NCBI RefSeq assembly: GCF_008831285.2
Contig: NC_045143.1
Location: forward strand, 12,575,214 to 12,639,213
Reading direction: 5' to 3'
DNA length: 64,000 nucleotides
From: Nymphaea colorata
Taxonomy: Eukaryota; Streptophyta; Magnoliopsida; Nymphaeales; Nymphaeaceae
The notes beneath the pieces are model-generated. The model had not been told where the DNA came from. It did not search any database and saw nothing but the letters and a program-made list of their open reading frames with translations. This document shows positions 46,501 through 57,434 of this stretch, piece after piece (positions within the stretch are counted from its first letter, which is position 1; each line of letters starts with the position of its first letter). A program made the translations under genes and the position numbers.

Positions 46501-46815
46501 TCAATTGGTATTTCAGAAATGCACTCATGCTCCTTCTTTAGGGATCCTTTGCAGCAACTAGTGTTTCAATTTTTAACTTTTCATTATCGGTTAGACTAGA
46601 GCTGCCCCTTAACCTTTCAATAGGACCTACTGGTTATCTTGGGTCAACTATGTTTGTAAGGATCAAGTACATCAAGTGATGGTTGAGATGAGTCTACTAA
46701 TGATTGTTACGAAAGTATGAGGTGAACTTATATGCAAACAGTCATTAATTTCATACTTGTAGCATGCACTACGCTATTTTGGTGTATTTCCAACGAAAAG
46801 AGGGCTAGTTGCATT

Positions 46816-47226
46816 TAGGGCTCTTCAATGAGTCGAGCAATTTTGGTTTATTAAACAAGTCGAGTTCGAGTTAAGAATTGAACTTGACAACCTAAACTAG
46901 TTGAGCTCAAGTTAAGTGGGCTCGGTTCAGTTAAACTTGGTTAAGCTCGAGAAAGAAAATATATAAAATACATTTCATAAAATTATCAAGAAAAGTAGAT
47001 TGCTCAAATGGGTATGCATGTGACTGGTATGTGGGAGGTTCCATGTTCAAATCTATGTGCCACAAAATAATGTTTTAATGAAATGCTTGGCTCCGCTCAA
47101 GCCAATCTTCAGCTCAAGCTTAATTGAGCCGAGTCGAGCTCGAGCTAATAAAATCAAACTCAACTCGAGCATGAGCCGGCTTTCAAGAAACTTGAGCCGA
47201 GTTAGAGCTGCTCATGAACAGCCCTA
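46816..47226. mobile_element. hAT-like non-autonomous element (411 bp) with perfect 8-bp target duplication
   Basis: Flanked by exact GTTGCATT copies at 46808-46815 and 47227-47234. Ends are TAGGGCTCTTCA and, reversed, TAGGGCTGTTCA (11 of 12). The interior is rich in GTCGAGTTCGAG/AGCTCGAGCT phrases. A central part (about 46990-47070) contains GATTGCTCAAATGGG and GGTTCCATGTTCAAATC, resembling tRNA A and B boxes. No transposase is encoded, so movement would need a hAT transposase from elsewhere. Confidence 0.85.
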
Positions 47227-47234
47227 GTTGCATT

Positions 47235-49880
47235 TGCTTCCTCTTCTCCTGTCAAGCGAAGCTATTGGGAGCCAAAGTCTTCACGAGTGGCTGTGAAGAT
47301 TGACATTCAAATTGTGCCCCTGTTGAAGCACCTTGGTCACTCAATAATTGTCTTTGCCTTCTTTTTCTCCATCGACTAGGATACCCACAACATGCATTTT
47401 TTTTCCTCATCAAGCATTTGGTAGTTTTCCTATTCACGATTTATTTGACTTAATAGTATTTTGATTAGGGTTTTTCTCCATCCATCTGTACAAAAACCTT
47501 TTTTACTCCACAACTGCCATTGTTTGATAATCCTTCTTTACTAATGGTTCCCGTGTGTGGTCATTAAAGTTTCGATAAGCATCTGAGCCATCCTAATCCA
47601 CATCTATGTATGTACAAGGTTGAAAAGATTGATTTCAAGAAAAGAACAACCACACAGTGAATTAATTGCATTGAAGTACCCGATTACTGTAACAGTCAGC
47701 ATAGAGATGTCAAGTTGATTGTAGGACTTGTCTAGTGATGTTGTGTAAATAGTTGCAAAACGTGGGATTAGACTACCTCATACAAAACTACTGTTTTTTT
47801 TATGCATACAATTCTTTGTATGTCTTTTCAAGTACATCTGCCAGGTGTTTCAGTTCATATATGTGGGTCGGTATTTTAGAAAGGGAAGCACCAACTGAAC
47901 TAAGACATTGGGGTAGAGATTGTTGCTTCTTCATATTAACGTGTACTAGGTTTAGTTTTTTAATGTATGTATAGCAGGTCTTTTCATCATTGTTTTTTAT
48001 CAATGTATATTTCTCTATCAGTGGTGAATTCTTTTGCATTGAGCAATTTATAACTGGATTGTCAGTCATGTATAGCATCAATTGTATATGACGACTGCCA
48101 TTGTTAATTTTTTTTCCCAAAAGGGCAAGTTGTAACACTATAACAACGTGGCTATTTGGAGAACTTGTATGACATTCATGTCAAGAAATGTCACAAACAG
48201 TAACATGCTACAAATCATTACAGTTTGAATTAGCCATGCAATTTCGTTTTACTGATGCACATCAAATCTGTAATGTGCGATCTTCGCATTATGCAATGGT
48301 ATATTCAATAATGTTGTTGTGTTTCATTATAATATGAATGAGCCAGCCAATGTATAGTGTTATGCTCAATAATGACAGCCGGCTGGTGTTACGAAATTAA
48401 TTTATCACGTAATCTCAATGTTTCTAGATGTGATGCTTTTTTAGTGACTACATTTTATGGGTCCCATTAAGAATTCTGGCAATTTTGTTGGAAGAACATG
48501 TAGGGATAGATCATGCTTGATCCAAATGTGAATGTAAAAATACGTAGGCAGACCAAAGGTGAAATCAGAAGCAGGAGAATGAATTATGTCTGCATTACCT
48601 TTCGATCTTTCAACAGATTCTTAATTAGAACTATGCAATTTTATTCAACATAAGCAGCTTATATTGAATTGAAAGATTTATTTGAGTCAAATTCTGGATC
48701 AGGTAGACAATCTAGAGAACAATTTCAATCCCCAAGTTCAAGGAGACTTATACTGCAAAAGCTCACAACCGACCTAATTTCCTTGGATTATCAACATGAC
48801 ATTGATAACTTGTCCAGCTAAAACATCATGTTCTTTGGAATAATATTATGATGAAAAAATTTCTAAAGAGCATACATATATATATATATATATATATATG
48901 CAAGTAAATTGGTATATCCCAAACCACCTAGGACTGGGACAAAAAATAGACCTCCTGAATTCTTGTAAAAATATGTTTTAAACAAAACATGGACATTGTA
49001 CACTGTTTATGAGTACTAATTTAACATATAACAAGTCTTAATTTAAGTTATTTTATGAAAAGTATTGACTTTTTTACTAATGAAACTTTGATGTTGTAAA
49101 AGCTGCTCATTTTTCTCTTGCTATAAAACATTATTAGACTCGAAAAGGATTAAATCAATATATGTTTCTCGTGACAATATTTTAACATCATATTTATATG
49201 GTTGGATTGTGCAAAAAGTGTTTTAACAATCAATTTTAAGGGGTCTGGTTTCTATACCTAACCTATATAAAGGAGGAGATATAAATTAAGCAAACCGCAC
49301 TAAATCAAATCTATATGCACAAATTAAGTTGACAGAATTAGCACCTGCAATTCTGTCGTATGTACTAGGTTTAACACCATTTTTCTTAATTTACTTTATA
49401 CTTTTTAAATATACATTTTGCTACACATAGTAACCTTCATTTCAAAGACATAAATTTTGAAGGAAGCAAACTACTCATATATATAAAGTAAAAAGTGCCT
49501 TCTCACGTGTTCAATCTAAAACCATCCTGAACGAGCCATTTGGACGATCAACAAATTTTATGTTAAAAATATTCTATTGACTAAGCTCGGTTGGCATTGA
49601 TGCGCTTTTAGACAAAGAAGTAAACAAGAGACATAAAGGGATTTCATGCAAATTAGTGCGGAAGTGAACCAATTAGCAGTCTAATCCACCTGTGCTGGAC
49701 GAAATGGGTGGCCTGGATTCGCTTGGGTGGACGAGATCCGTGAAATGAATCCAGATTCGAATGCTGCTGTGGCACTGTATGGGATAACGGGAGTCAAACG
49801 GAGTGGCGCTCGGAACCCGGTTGGGAATTGGGGTTCAGCTTCAAATCGGACCCACCCAACCGCAGCCCGCCCCGATCTAC
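47235..49880. other. Intergenic region upstream of the bHLH gene
   Basis: No gene recognised. Small ORFs of 60-112 codons, including overlapping ones on opposite strands at 47753-48138, lack motifs. A (TA)12 tract lies at 48876-48899. The part from about 49680 becomes GC-richer and probably holds the distal promoter of the downstream gene. Confidence 0.5.
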
Positions 49881-50589
49881 TTGCTTAACTGACCGCTCCT
49901 AAAGATCGCCATCGTCGATACTTCTCCTCTTCTCCGCCGTGAAAATCGGACCGTAGTGTCCGGTAAGACTGACGGTAATAGAAAAGAGAAAGGAAAAGTC
50001 CTCTACAGTCTATACCCCGTCTCAGGGTAAAAATAAGAGAAGAGAGAGAAAGTGTGTGCGCGTAAAAGAGGTTCAGAGAGTAGAAGGGTGGAAAAAGATC
50101 CTTGCTCCTCTCTCTCTCTCTCTCAACCAGGGGAAGGAATAAAAGGAGCGAGCCCTCATCCGAGGCACCGAGGAGCCACAGATTGGGATTAGAGAGAGAG
50201 AAATAGAGAGAGTTTGCAAGGCGGATTGTCGACGTACGTGCCATTGCTGAGCTCCTTACTGTTTCCTGATTCCCTGACTTGCTTCTTTCTCCACCCAGCA
50301 ACTGCTACGTCGCTTCCCCCCAGCGCGAGATTCCACCTAGCCCACGGACAACCCACCCGGAATTTGCGGTTATTACATCTCAGAAGGCAGAGCTTCGCCC
50401 GGGAAAACACTTGTGTCTTGGCTTAGGGTTTCCAGACGTCTGTCTTTTGGAAAGGAGGTTTGTCCTCACTTCTTGAATGAAATTCCATCCCCACCCCATC
50501 GAATAGCTTAAATCCAAGCGTATTCCGGGGGAATTGGCGGGAATTTCACATAGATCTCGCCGGATTTGATACAGAAATAAGCGTATCGG
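49881..50589 (+). promoter_or_regulatory. Promoter / 5' leader of the bHLH gene
   Basis: Features seen: a CT-repeat at about 50106-50124, a GA-repeat at 50190-50212 (possible sites for BPC/GAGA-type factors), and a telo-box TTAGGGTTT at 50423-50431, common in plant 5' leaders. No clear TATA box could be fixed; ATAAAAGG near 50138 is possible. An upstream ORF lies at 50477-50506. Minus-strand ORFs over this region (for example 49885-50301) are derived from the CT/GA tracts and are not genes. Confidence 0.55.
50477..50506 (+). CDS. Nine-residue upstream ORF in the bHLH leader
   Basis: ATG at 50477 opens MKFHPHPIE and stops at TAG 50504-50506, 83 bases before the main start. If the transcript begins upstream, as the telo-box and leader composition suggest, this uORF could lower translation of the main ORF. 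Its ATG context (TTGAATGA) is weak. Conservation cannot be judged here. Confidence 0.4.
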   Translation: MKFHPHPIE

Positions 50590-53500
50590 ATGGATCCTAC
50601 TGGTGGTTCGTCGGCGGCGTACGGCGTCTTCTCCGCCGCCGGAGGTGGGCACGTGGAGGCATTCCACCTGGGCGAGGAGATCCACAGCCTCGTGACCGAT
50701 AGTTCGCCGCCAGAGAACGGCAACACGTTCACTGCATTGCTCGGGCTGCAGGGGACTGAGGCCATCGAGCTCCTCCACCACCCCGATTCAGCACACTCTC
50801 ATGTGGAGAGCCTCCCAAGAGGTCTCTCCTTCGGTTGCCTGCCGACGCTCCCTCCTAACGCAGCCCCCGCAGAAAGGCCCAGGCGGCTTTCCTCTCTCAT
50901 CCCTCCAGCAGCAGGAGTTGGCAGGAGAACCCTACCGGAGGGATCGCCAGAGAACAGCTCGGATCCGTCGGTCTCCGGCGAGATGCTGAACCAGCTGGCC
51001 AAGGTAAAGAGCGAGGCCGTCGATTCAGATCCGGCATTCGTCTCCCCGCCTCAGGACAGCCGTTCTCCGGCCAACAACAACAACAAGCGCAAGGAGACCC
51101 CGGAGAAGCCAAAGGTACTCTCCTTCACTCAAATTGTTCCTACTACTCCTGCCCTCCAGAGAGAGAGAGAGCACGGGCCTCGTTTCGTTCCGTTATGGTA
51201 CTGAAGTACTCCTAACGCATTGCTGAAGGTCTCCCATGGGAAGCGGCAACCTACTTGTAAAATCTACTTTACTCGTGGGGTAATTTCGACATTATTTGCT
51301 TACAGAGAACTAATGCCGCTGCCATATTGACGATGTTGTCCCCTCACCTGCTGAGCTTCCTGCATTGCACAAATTTTCCCACAATGACGGGATGAACAGT
51401 CTGGCCAAATCGTAAAATGTAAAACCGGCAGTCGGACTTTTTCATTCCAGTCAAAAAGCTCGGTAGTGGTGCGGGCGAGGGGGTTGGTTTTCCGGCTCTT
51501 CCTTTTGTTGCTCACCTCGAATTACTGATATAAATGTTATTCGCCTTCGCCTAAGAGGCATCAGAATGTCTATGCGTCATTCTGTGAACAAGAAAAAAAT
51601 TAGGGATAGTTTTAGTAAATTGCGGTTCATCCCGTGTCCCACCGCTTGGTGATGGTGGTGGTGACGAAAATCGGAAAGCTGAAACGTGTTGGTTTTGTTG
51701 GTGCCTGTGAATTTTGCAGGGCCGATCCGGAGGAAAGAAGAGCAGGGGCGTGGCGGACGCGGCCGAGCAGGCGGAGAAGCTTCCCTACGTTCACGTCCGA
51801 GCCAGGCGCGGCCAGGCGACGGATAGCCATAGCCTCGCTGAGAGGGTAAGACCGGATCCTCCCTACCGTACATTCCCCCTCGATTGACAGCCTAGAAGGG
51901 CTCCCTCCCCCTCTGTTTCTGTTTCTCTCTCCTGAACTCCGAACTCTTGTTCCGTTCTTTTGGGCGCAGGCTCGGAGGGAGAAGATCAACGTCCGGATGA
52001 AGCTTCTGCAGGAGCTGGTCCCCGGCTGCAACAAGGTTTTTTTTTTTCCCCTTTCTTTTCTACCTCTGGCCTTCGCTTTTCTTTATTCCCTGTCATTTCT
52101 CGTTATTGTTCTGGGTGAGAAAGGTAGATAATTTACGGGTGTTTTGGTCTTTGTGAAAGATTTCGGGTACGGCCTTGGTTCTGGACGAGATCATCAACCA
52201 CGTACAATCGTTGCAGCGCCAAGTTGAGGTTCGCTTTCTCCCCACCCTTAATTCCCTTTCTCAATGTCTTTTCTTTACTCTTTATTTTTGTGGGCTTCTT
52301 CAACTTTCCGTTTCGTTGCGGGAGTGATTTGTGTTCTCCACGAAATGCCAATGGTGTCCTCGTCTTTGGAAGAACGGACGTTCCAAAAATGCTGACCAAC
52401 TCTACCACCATAAAGGTTGAATTCAAAGGACCAAGTTCATTTGACTGATTATCTTAACGAGATTCGGTATTCGAGCTTACTATTTCTGGTGCTGCCACCT
52501 TCCACCAGCCTTTGATGCCGCCTTGTAATGCACGATACTTACTCAGGGCTTATTCGGAGTTCAGCTGCGAGTGAAATGGGCGATGTGGTTGGACTTTGTG
52601 AGCTGTTCCAACTGCTGCTATCTTTTTCCCAAGATTGGGCCCATTTTGAGATTAAGCATTCTGACAGTCAGTCCTTATCCATGCCTCTTTTTTTTTTGTT
52701 AGGAGTCACCGTCGTATATATATATATATATATATATATTTAGTCTTCAAAATTGTATCCTCAGTCGTTAAGGGTCACCTCTTTTTCAACAAGTAAACAA
52801 ATTCATAAACATGAAAATACTATAATAAAAATTTGAAAGTTTAATTGAAACCGTTGTAAATTCTTGTAAGATTTAATTTAGATATTCGATACGCATATTT
52901 TTTTAGTTTATAACCTTTGGCGTTTTATGTTTATTTATGTGGTTGAGTTTATTGGAGGATAGCACTGACAGGGACTTTGCGATCGATGCAGGATATAATT
53001 GAAATATAAATTGGATGTTACGGGTAATTGTCCTCTTATATATAAAGTATTGTGATTAACATCCCAAGCTCATTCTTGTATCAACTTATAGTTACAAGCC
53101 TCCTTCCTGATAGATTCTTGTATTAATTCTGCCTGAAAATACTTGCATAGAGAGAGAGAGAGAGAGAGAGACTTGGAGGGGTTTTTGGACATTGAGACAG
53201 ATAGAAATAAAGCATTGTTTTGTCGTTAACTGTTGTTTAGCAATCAAATTGTTGCCTCTAATGGCTGGTTTAGTTGCGTTAGTGACGGCGCTAACGAAGG
53301 GATGGGTCTCGTTTCCTGGTGCAGTTCCTCTCCATGCGACTGGCTTCTGTGAATCCCAGGGTGGACTTTGGACTCGACAGCTTCTTCTCCGGCGAAGTAT
53401 TCTTCAGAATCAAAGCTGCTACTTTTCTTTTCCTTTCTTTTACGTCGTAGAAATTTTTGTTCACTTTTTGGTTGTCGTCTGCCTGCCAAACAGAGCGGCA

Positions 53501-54953
53501 CGCTCACTCCTAGCAGCGGCGGCAGCCCGATGGCGTTCGAGGGTGGGACGGTGTGGCCAGAGATGCAGCAGGCAGGCGTCGGGCATAGGCGGCTACAGCA
53601 GCAGCAGCTCTGGCACCTGGGTGGGTGCGCAACCGATGTGGGAGCGCCCTCCGCGTGTTGGGGGAGGGACGATGCCCGCTCCTGCGTCAACCCCGACGCT
53701 ACCACTCCGACGTCGATCTTGGGATACGACTCCCTGAATTCCGGTAAAGAAATGCGATTCCAATTTTTTCTTTTCCTTTTTTTTTATAGCAACGTAGAGG
53801 TAGAGCAGAGGAACGAAAGAGCGAGAGGAGGAAGGCGAAGTCATTGGGCACTAGTTAAGCATCGACACTCAAAAATAGCTCCTTTTACAACCCTTGAATC
53901 TTGAGACGGAGGAAGCCCCGGGTGAAGGCTCGTTTTCCCAGGACGGCTTTTTTCTGTTTCTCTATTGCTTTTCAAGGAAGCCACCGAGACTGGTCGATTC
54001 ATCGATATAGTGTTGACTTTTCCTGTGGCTTTTTACCTCTCTCTCTCCAACCTTCGCTGAGATTTGCGAGATCTTTTTGAGAATGTCTCTCTTGTACGGG
54101 GCTTTTCGCTCACCCGCCCCATCACCACTACCTTCATTGCAGAGTTTTTAGCCGTACCATGCCGAACCTCACCCAAACAAGGTTTATGCGTTAATAAGAT
54201 CAGCGTTATTTGGTGGGTGGAGGTCCGACTCGACTCGTATAACACTGGGGCAGAGTGGTTTACGGGTTTACACGTCCCAGATGTTACGGAATCGGAGCCT
54301 TTAATCAAGCCCGGTTCGGGTTTTCTATGGACGAGAAAGGGTAGGAAGAGATTATGGTCATCTAATGTGATGGGTATTTTGGTCCCAGAGACGTCCCATC
54401 GAAGTGTAAGAGGTCCGATCGATGCGGACGTTTCCTTTTCAAGACGTACTGCCCTGTGTCCAGGGCGGGACCGGTGCTGGTGCCTTACTTTTCGCAGGGC
54501 TCGGGGGTCTTCGGTCATTTCCCTTGAACCTCCTCTCTTTATTATATTTCGAATTTTCAGTCCCTCACCAAATCAGGCGATCCATCAAGGCGTCGTTTTC
54601 TCCGCGTTAAATGCACCTTAATTTCTGAAAATGACTGTTCTGCCCTCCCTTTCCTTTACACCCGGCGTTAAATGCGGTGTGCCAGTTGGATTGTCTCCTT
54701 CATCCGTCTGAGACTCGAGACACTGTCTGCCCTTCAATTGCCTCGTGGACCCCACTTCCTTTCTTTTTCAAAATTTTTGGAAAATGACTCAACTGTCCGC
54801 TCTGCTCTCCACGTCGTGTGGGCCCGCCCTGTCTGTGGTCCCCTTCGCCCATACAAAGACTACGGTCGATTCTTCCTAAAAAATTTACCTTTCATTTCCT
54901 CTCTCCTTTCAAGTGGACCTAAAGGGGAAAGCGGATCGGCCCTCTCTCAATCT

Positions 54954-55022
<69 letters not shown>

Positions 55023-55161
55023 ATAACCAACTGACTCATAAGACCGGGTTGATTTTGATTTGATGTATCATGATAAACGGTTGAAATGAAAATGTTCATT
55101 ACTTTTTTTTTATTTTTTCTTTCAAGTTTTTATCAATTAGAAAATCTTCATAGGTAAATTC

Positions 55162-55221
<60 letters not shown>

Positions 55222-55828
55222 AAAGGATTTTTTTGTATGGGTTCAGATGGATCCTGTGACCTCTTTCACAACTTCCTATCTAAGGCATTGCATTGCATAG
55301 TGTGTTTAATGACATAATATATCATGTGGCTGTGATTGGACAGAGCTTAGGATGACTAATGGATTTCAATTTCTCATATAGAATTTGTGAATTTCTTTGT
55401 TCAGATCACTAAAACAACCGGTGGGAGAGGACCCGCCTTAATACGTTTCAAGCATGTCCCTTGACAATAATGTTTTCGATGTTTACACCGCTGAGAATGC
55501 GAACTGCACCTCTTCCCTGCTTATCGCATTTGATTTTCTGGCCTACGGAGAAAAGGGGAAGAGGGTGCCGTTAGGTTGGACGAAGGCGAACCACCATCCC
55601 CCTACTTGCCTAGAAATAAAAATGGAGTAGTTTGGAAGGTCACATGGCGGAATTCTCCGTTATCCCATTCGGAACCAATAGCATGTTCTAATCATGTAAA
55701 CGACCACCATCCGTTTTATGTGTCGGATATCATATGAATTCGGCTAATAAAGTTTTCTGTTTTTTTAATATAAATTGTTTATTTCAACAGTTTCCATGCG
55801 GCCCAACCAGTTGAAGATGGAGCTGTGA
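50590..55828 (+). CDS. bHLH60: bHLH transcription factor, bHLH60-like (subfamily XII), 7 exons, 381 aa
   Basis: Exons: 50590-51114, 51720-51845, 51970-52035, 52160-52228, 53325-53396, 53494-53743 and 55791-55828. All six introns are GT-AG; total 1,146 nt including TGA. An in-frame TAA at 50578 makes ATG 50590 the first usable start. Exon 1 gives a disordered regulatory N-terminus (residues 1-175). The basic region spans exons 2-3: '[20 protein letters not shown]', with the E-box contact set H212, E216, R220. Helix 1 is '[15 protein letters not shown]' and helix 2 '[16 protein letters not shown]' (exon 4), running on into '[15 protein letters not shown]'. The tail ends PNQLKMEL. The [14 protein letters not shown] helix, the VNPR-VDF extension and this tail match Arabidopsis bHLH60 as I know it, within the BEE/CIB subfamily. 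It should bind E-box DNA as a dimer in the nucleus; target genes cannot be read here. Confidence 0.93.
51115..51719 (+). other. bHLH gene intron 1 (605 bp)
   Basis: Donor AAG|GTACTC and acceptor TTTTGCAG|G keep phase 0. Contains only shadow ORFs. Confidence 0.85.
52229..53324 (+). other. bHLH gene intron 4 (1,096 bp)
   Basis: Donor GAG|GTTCGC and acceptor GGTGCAG|TTC. Holds a (TA)n tract at 52715-52739 and a GA-repeat at 53149-53170. No other gene seen inside. Confidence 0.85.
54957..55022. repeat. (CT)n(TA)n microsatellite in intron 6
   Basis: About 40 bases of CT followed by about 25 of TA. Confidence 0.97.
55164..55217. repeat. (TA)27 microsatellite in intron 6
   Basis: About 54 bases of perfect TA repeat. 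Confidence 0.97.
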
Positions 55829-56276
55829 GGTCTCCAATGGAGAGAAGAAAGAAGCATCAATGGATCATAATCATCATCATCATCATCTAGAGTAGGCAGC
55901 TACGTGAATATTTGGAGGTGTACATATGGGAAGGGTGTGAGAGGCGCCTGGATTCTCTCTTTGTAGCCTACACAAAGTATCTCTGTATGAGATGCCACAA
56001 GCTATCTTAAAATTCTAATTGCTAACAGCTCTCTTTCTACTCCTAATCTATTGTTGTACCTAATGTTGCTTGTTTTCCCCTTTGGTGGGTATCAAACCAT
56101 TATAGCGTCCTACTCTGGTCCTGTTTTGCCTTTACCAGTTAGACAGAATAAGGACGGCACAATTGGGAGCAATTTGGTGGTGCGGGACTGATACGATGGA
56201 CCCAGAAATTGATATTAATTCCACGACACTGGGTCCTTTCCATCAATCTTTTGGTTACGGTGGCTGTATTGCGAGA

Positions 56277-56307
<31 letters not shown>

Positions 56308-56442
56308 GTTGCTTTGCATGTGTATACGCTTCCTAGCGAACTACTTGTTCAGACGTTTTATAATTACTGTGCCGATGCCTATGTCGGGGTTCAGCTATTT
56401 GATAGTTATGCATGGACATCCTGAACCTGTTAAGACAATAAA
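55829..56442 (+). other. bHLH gene 3' untranslated region, probable
   Basis: Downstream of the stop are (ATC)n near 55867-55888, a T-rich stretch near 56050-56080, a (CT)n tract at 56279-56307 and an AATAAA at 56437-56442. An earlier AATAAG near 56146 could serve instead. The true poly(A) site cannot be fixed from sequence. Confidence 0.4.
56437..56442 (+). terminator. Possible polyadenylation signal AATAAA
   Basis: Consensus hexamer about 610 bp after the stop codon, followed by GT/T-rich sequence (TGGTGTTTTGTATTTG). Such a long 3' UTR is possible but longer than typical. Confidence 0.3.
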
Positions 56443-56779
56443 TGGTGTTTTGTATTTGAAATAAAACATTTAGGCTGAAAAGTGAACAAACATGCTAATG
56501 AAAGTGTGTTTTAAAGAGGCACCATATTATATGCCTCTTTGAAATTTACCAACACTTTTGAGGTAATTCACTTAAAAAAGTGTATCCTTAAATTTTTCAT
56601 TTCGAAGTCTATAACCCATCAGTCACATTTCCTCCTTTTTATTGAAATGGTACTTTGAGTGAGTTTGGTTAAAGTGAGAAAAAGGCTCATTGCATGATTG
56701 CATCATCTTAAATATTCAAATCCAACAAATGGGATTGTAATGTAGATGAAGAATTATATTTGCAGTGAACAGCATTATG

Positions 56780-57434
56780 GATATTAACGAAACAAAAGTA
56801 ATTCAGGGACAACAAGGATACAATATCACTACTTTGTATTGAGCATGGGATAAGTAACATAATTCTTCTCTTAATTATGAGTACAATTTCATCCAAACAA
56901 TCTTGTGAGTACTTGAAAAAATGAATCATAAGGCAGTGAATATAATCTCCACAAAGCTTTAAAGATCATGAAGAGGTATGAATACATTGTCTATGAAGGA
57001 CAATGATTATATTGAGAAATTCCTTTGTAGAATTATCAAAATTATGCATCAAATAAAGGTTCATGGTTATAAAATTGAAGAAAAGAAAACAGTTAATAAA
57101 ATTTTGAGAAGTTAAGCACAAAAGGTATGTCTATGTTAGTGGCTGCCATAGAAAAATAAAAAAAAATATCAACTTTGGCATTACATGATGAATGAAATAT
57201 CTTGAGTCACAAGAAAAGCAGATTGCAAAGTTGGAGTATCAGTCCACTAAATGTGCATTTCTAACAAGGGTCGATATTGAGGAGGAAAACGATTTAATAA
57301 AAAATATCAATTTTCAAACAGAAGAAACCAAAAGTTCATCAAACGACATGATAAAGGGGGAAATTAATTTATACAATCAAGATAGTTTACTCAACCAGAA
57401 AAAATATTGCATGCATGCAAAAAAAATGGCATGA
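56780..57434 (+). pseudogene. Copia gag remnant
   Basis: Plus-strand pieces match copia Gag (UBN2 type): 'NTLSMKDNDYIEKFLCRIIK', then 'HGYKIEEKKTVNKILRS', and after a frame change the open segment 57192-57434 with 'MKYLESQEKQIAKL'. The pattern SMKxxDSIxxFxxR...IxDxxxVxKILRSL...DELxxxLxxxE is typical of one large plant copia lineage. Frames are broken and no LTR is attached. The RT piece at 58630-59095, same strand, likely belongs to the same element. Confidence 0.75.

Larger units (their letters stand above)
53744..55790 (+). other. bHLH gene intron 6 (2,047 bp) with microsatellites
   Basis: Donor CCG|GTAAAG and acceptor TTTCAACAG|TTT leave phase 1. It contains (CT)n(TA)n at 54957-55022 and (TA)27 at 55164-55217. 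A mid-part (54060-54900) is GC-richer and open for 161-185 codons in opposite directions (54033-54518 minus, 54064-54621 plus) without any motif. Retention of the intron would replace the conserved tail by about 53 codons ending at TGA 53902-53904. Confidence 0.8.

Noticed and set aside
49885-50301. 138-codon minus-strand ORF upstream of the bHLH gene
   Set aside because: Ser/Leu/Arg-rich translation of CT/GA repeats in the bHLH promoter/leader.
50380-50781. 133-codon minus-strand ORF over the bHLH first exon
   Set aside because: Antisense shadow of the GC-rich first exon.
53192-53737. 181-codon ORF spanning bHLH intron and exon sequence
   Set aside because: It runs through intron 4, exon 5, intron 5 and exon 6 in frames that do not match the bHLH protein.
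54033-54621. Opposed ORFs of 161 (minus) and 185 (plus) codons in intron 6
   Set aside because: Neither has a domain; they lie inside an intron and mirror one another.
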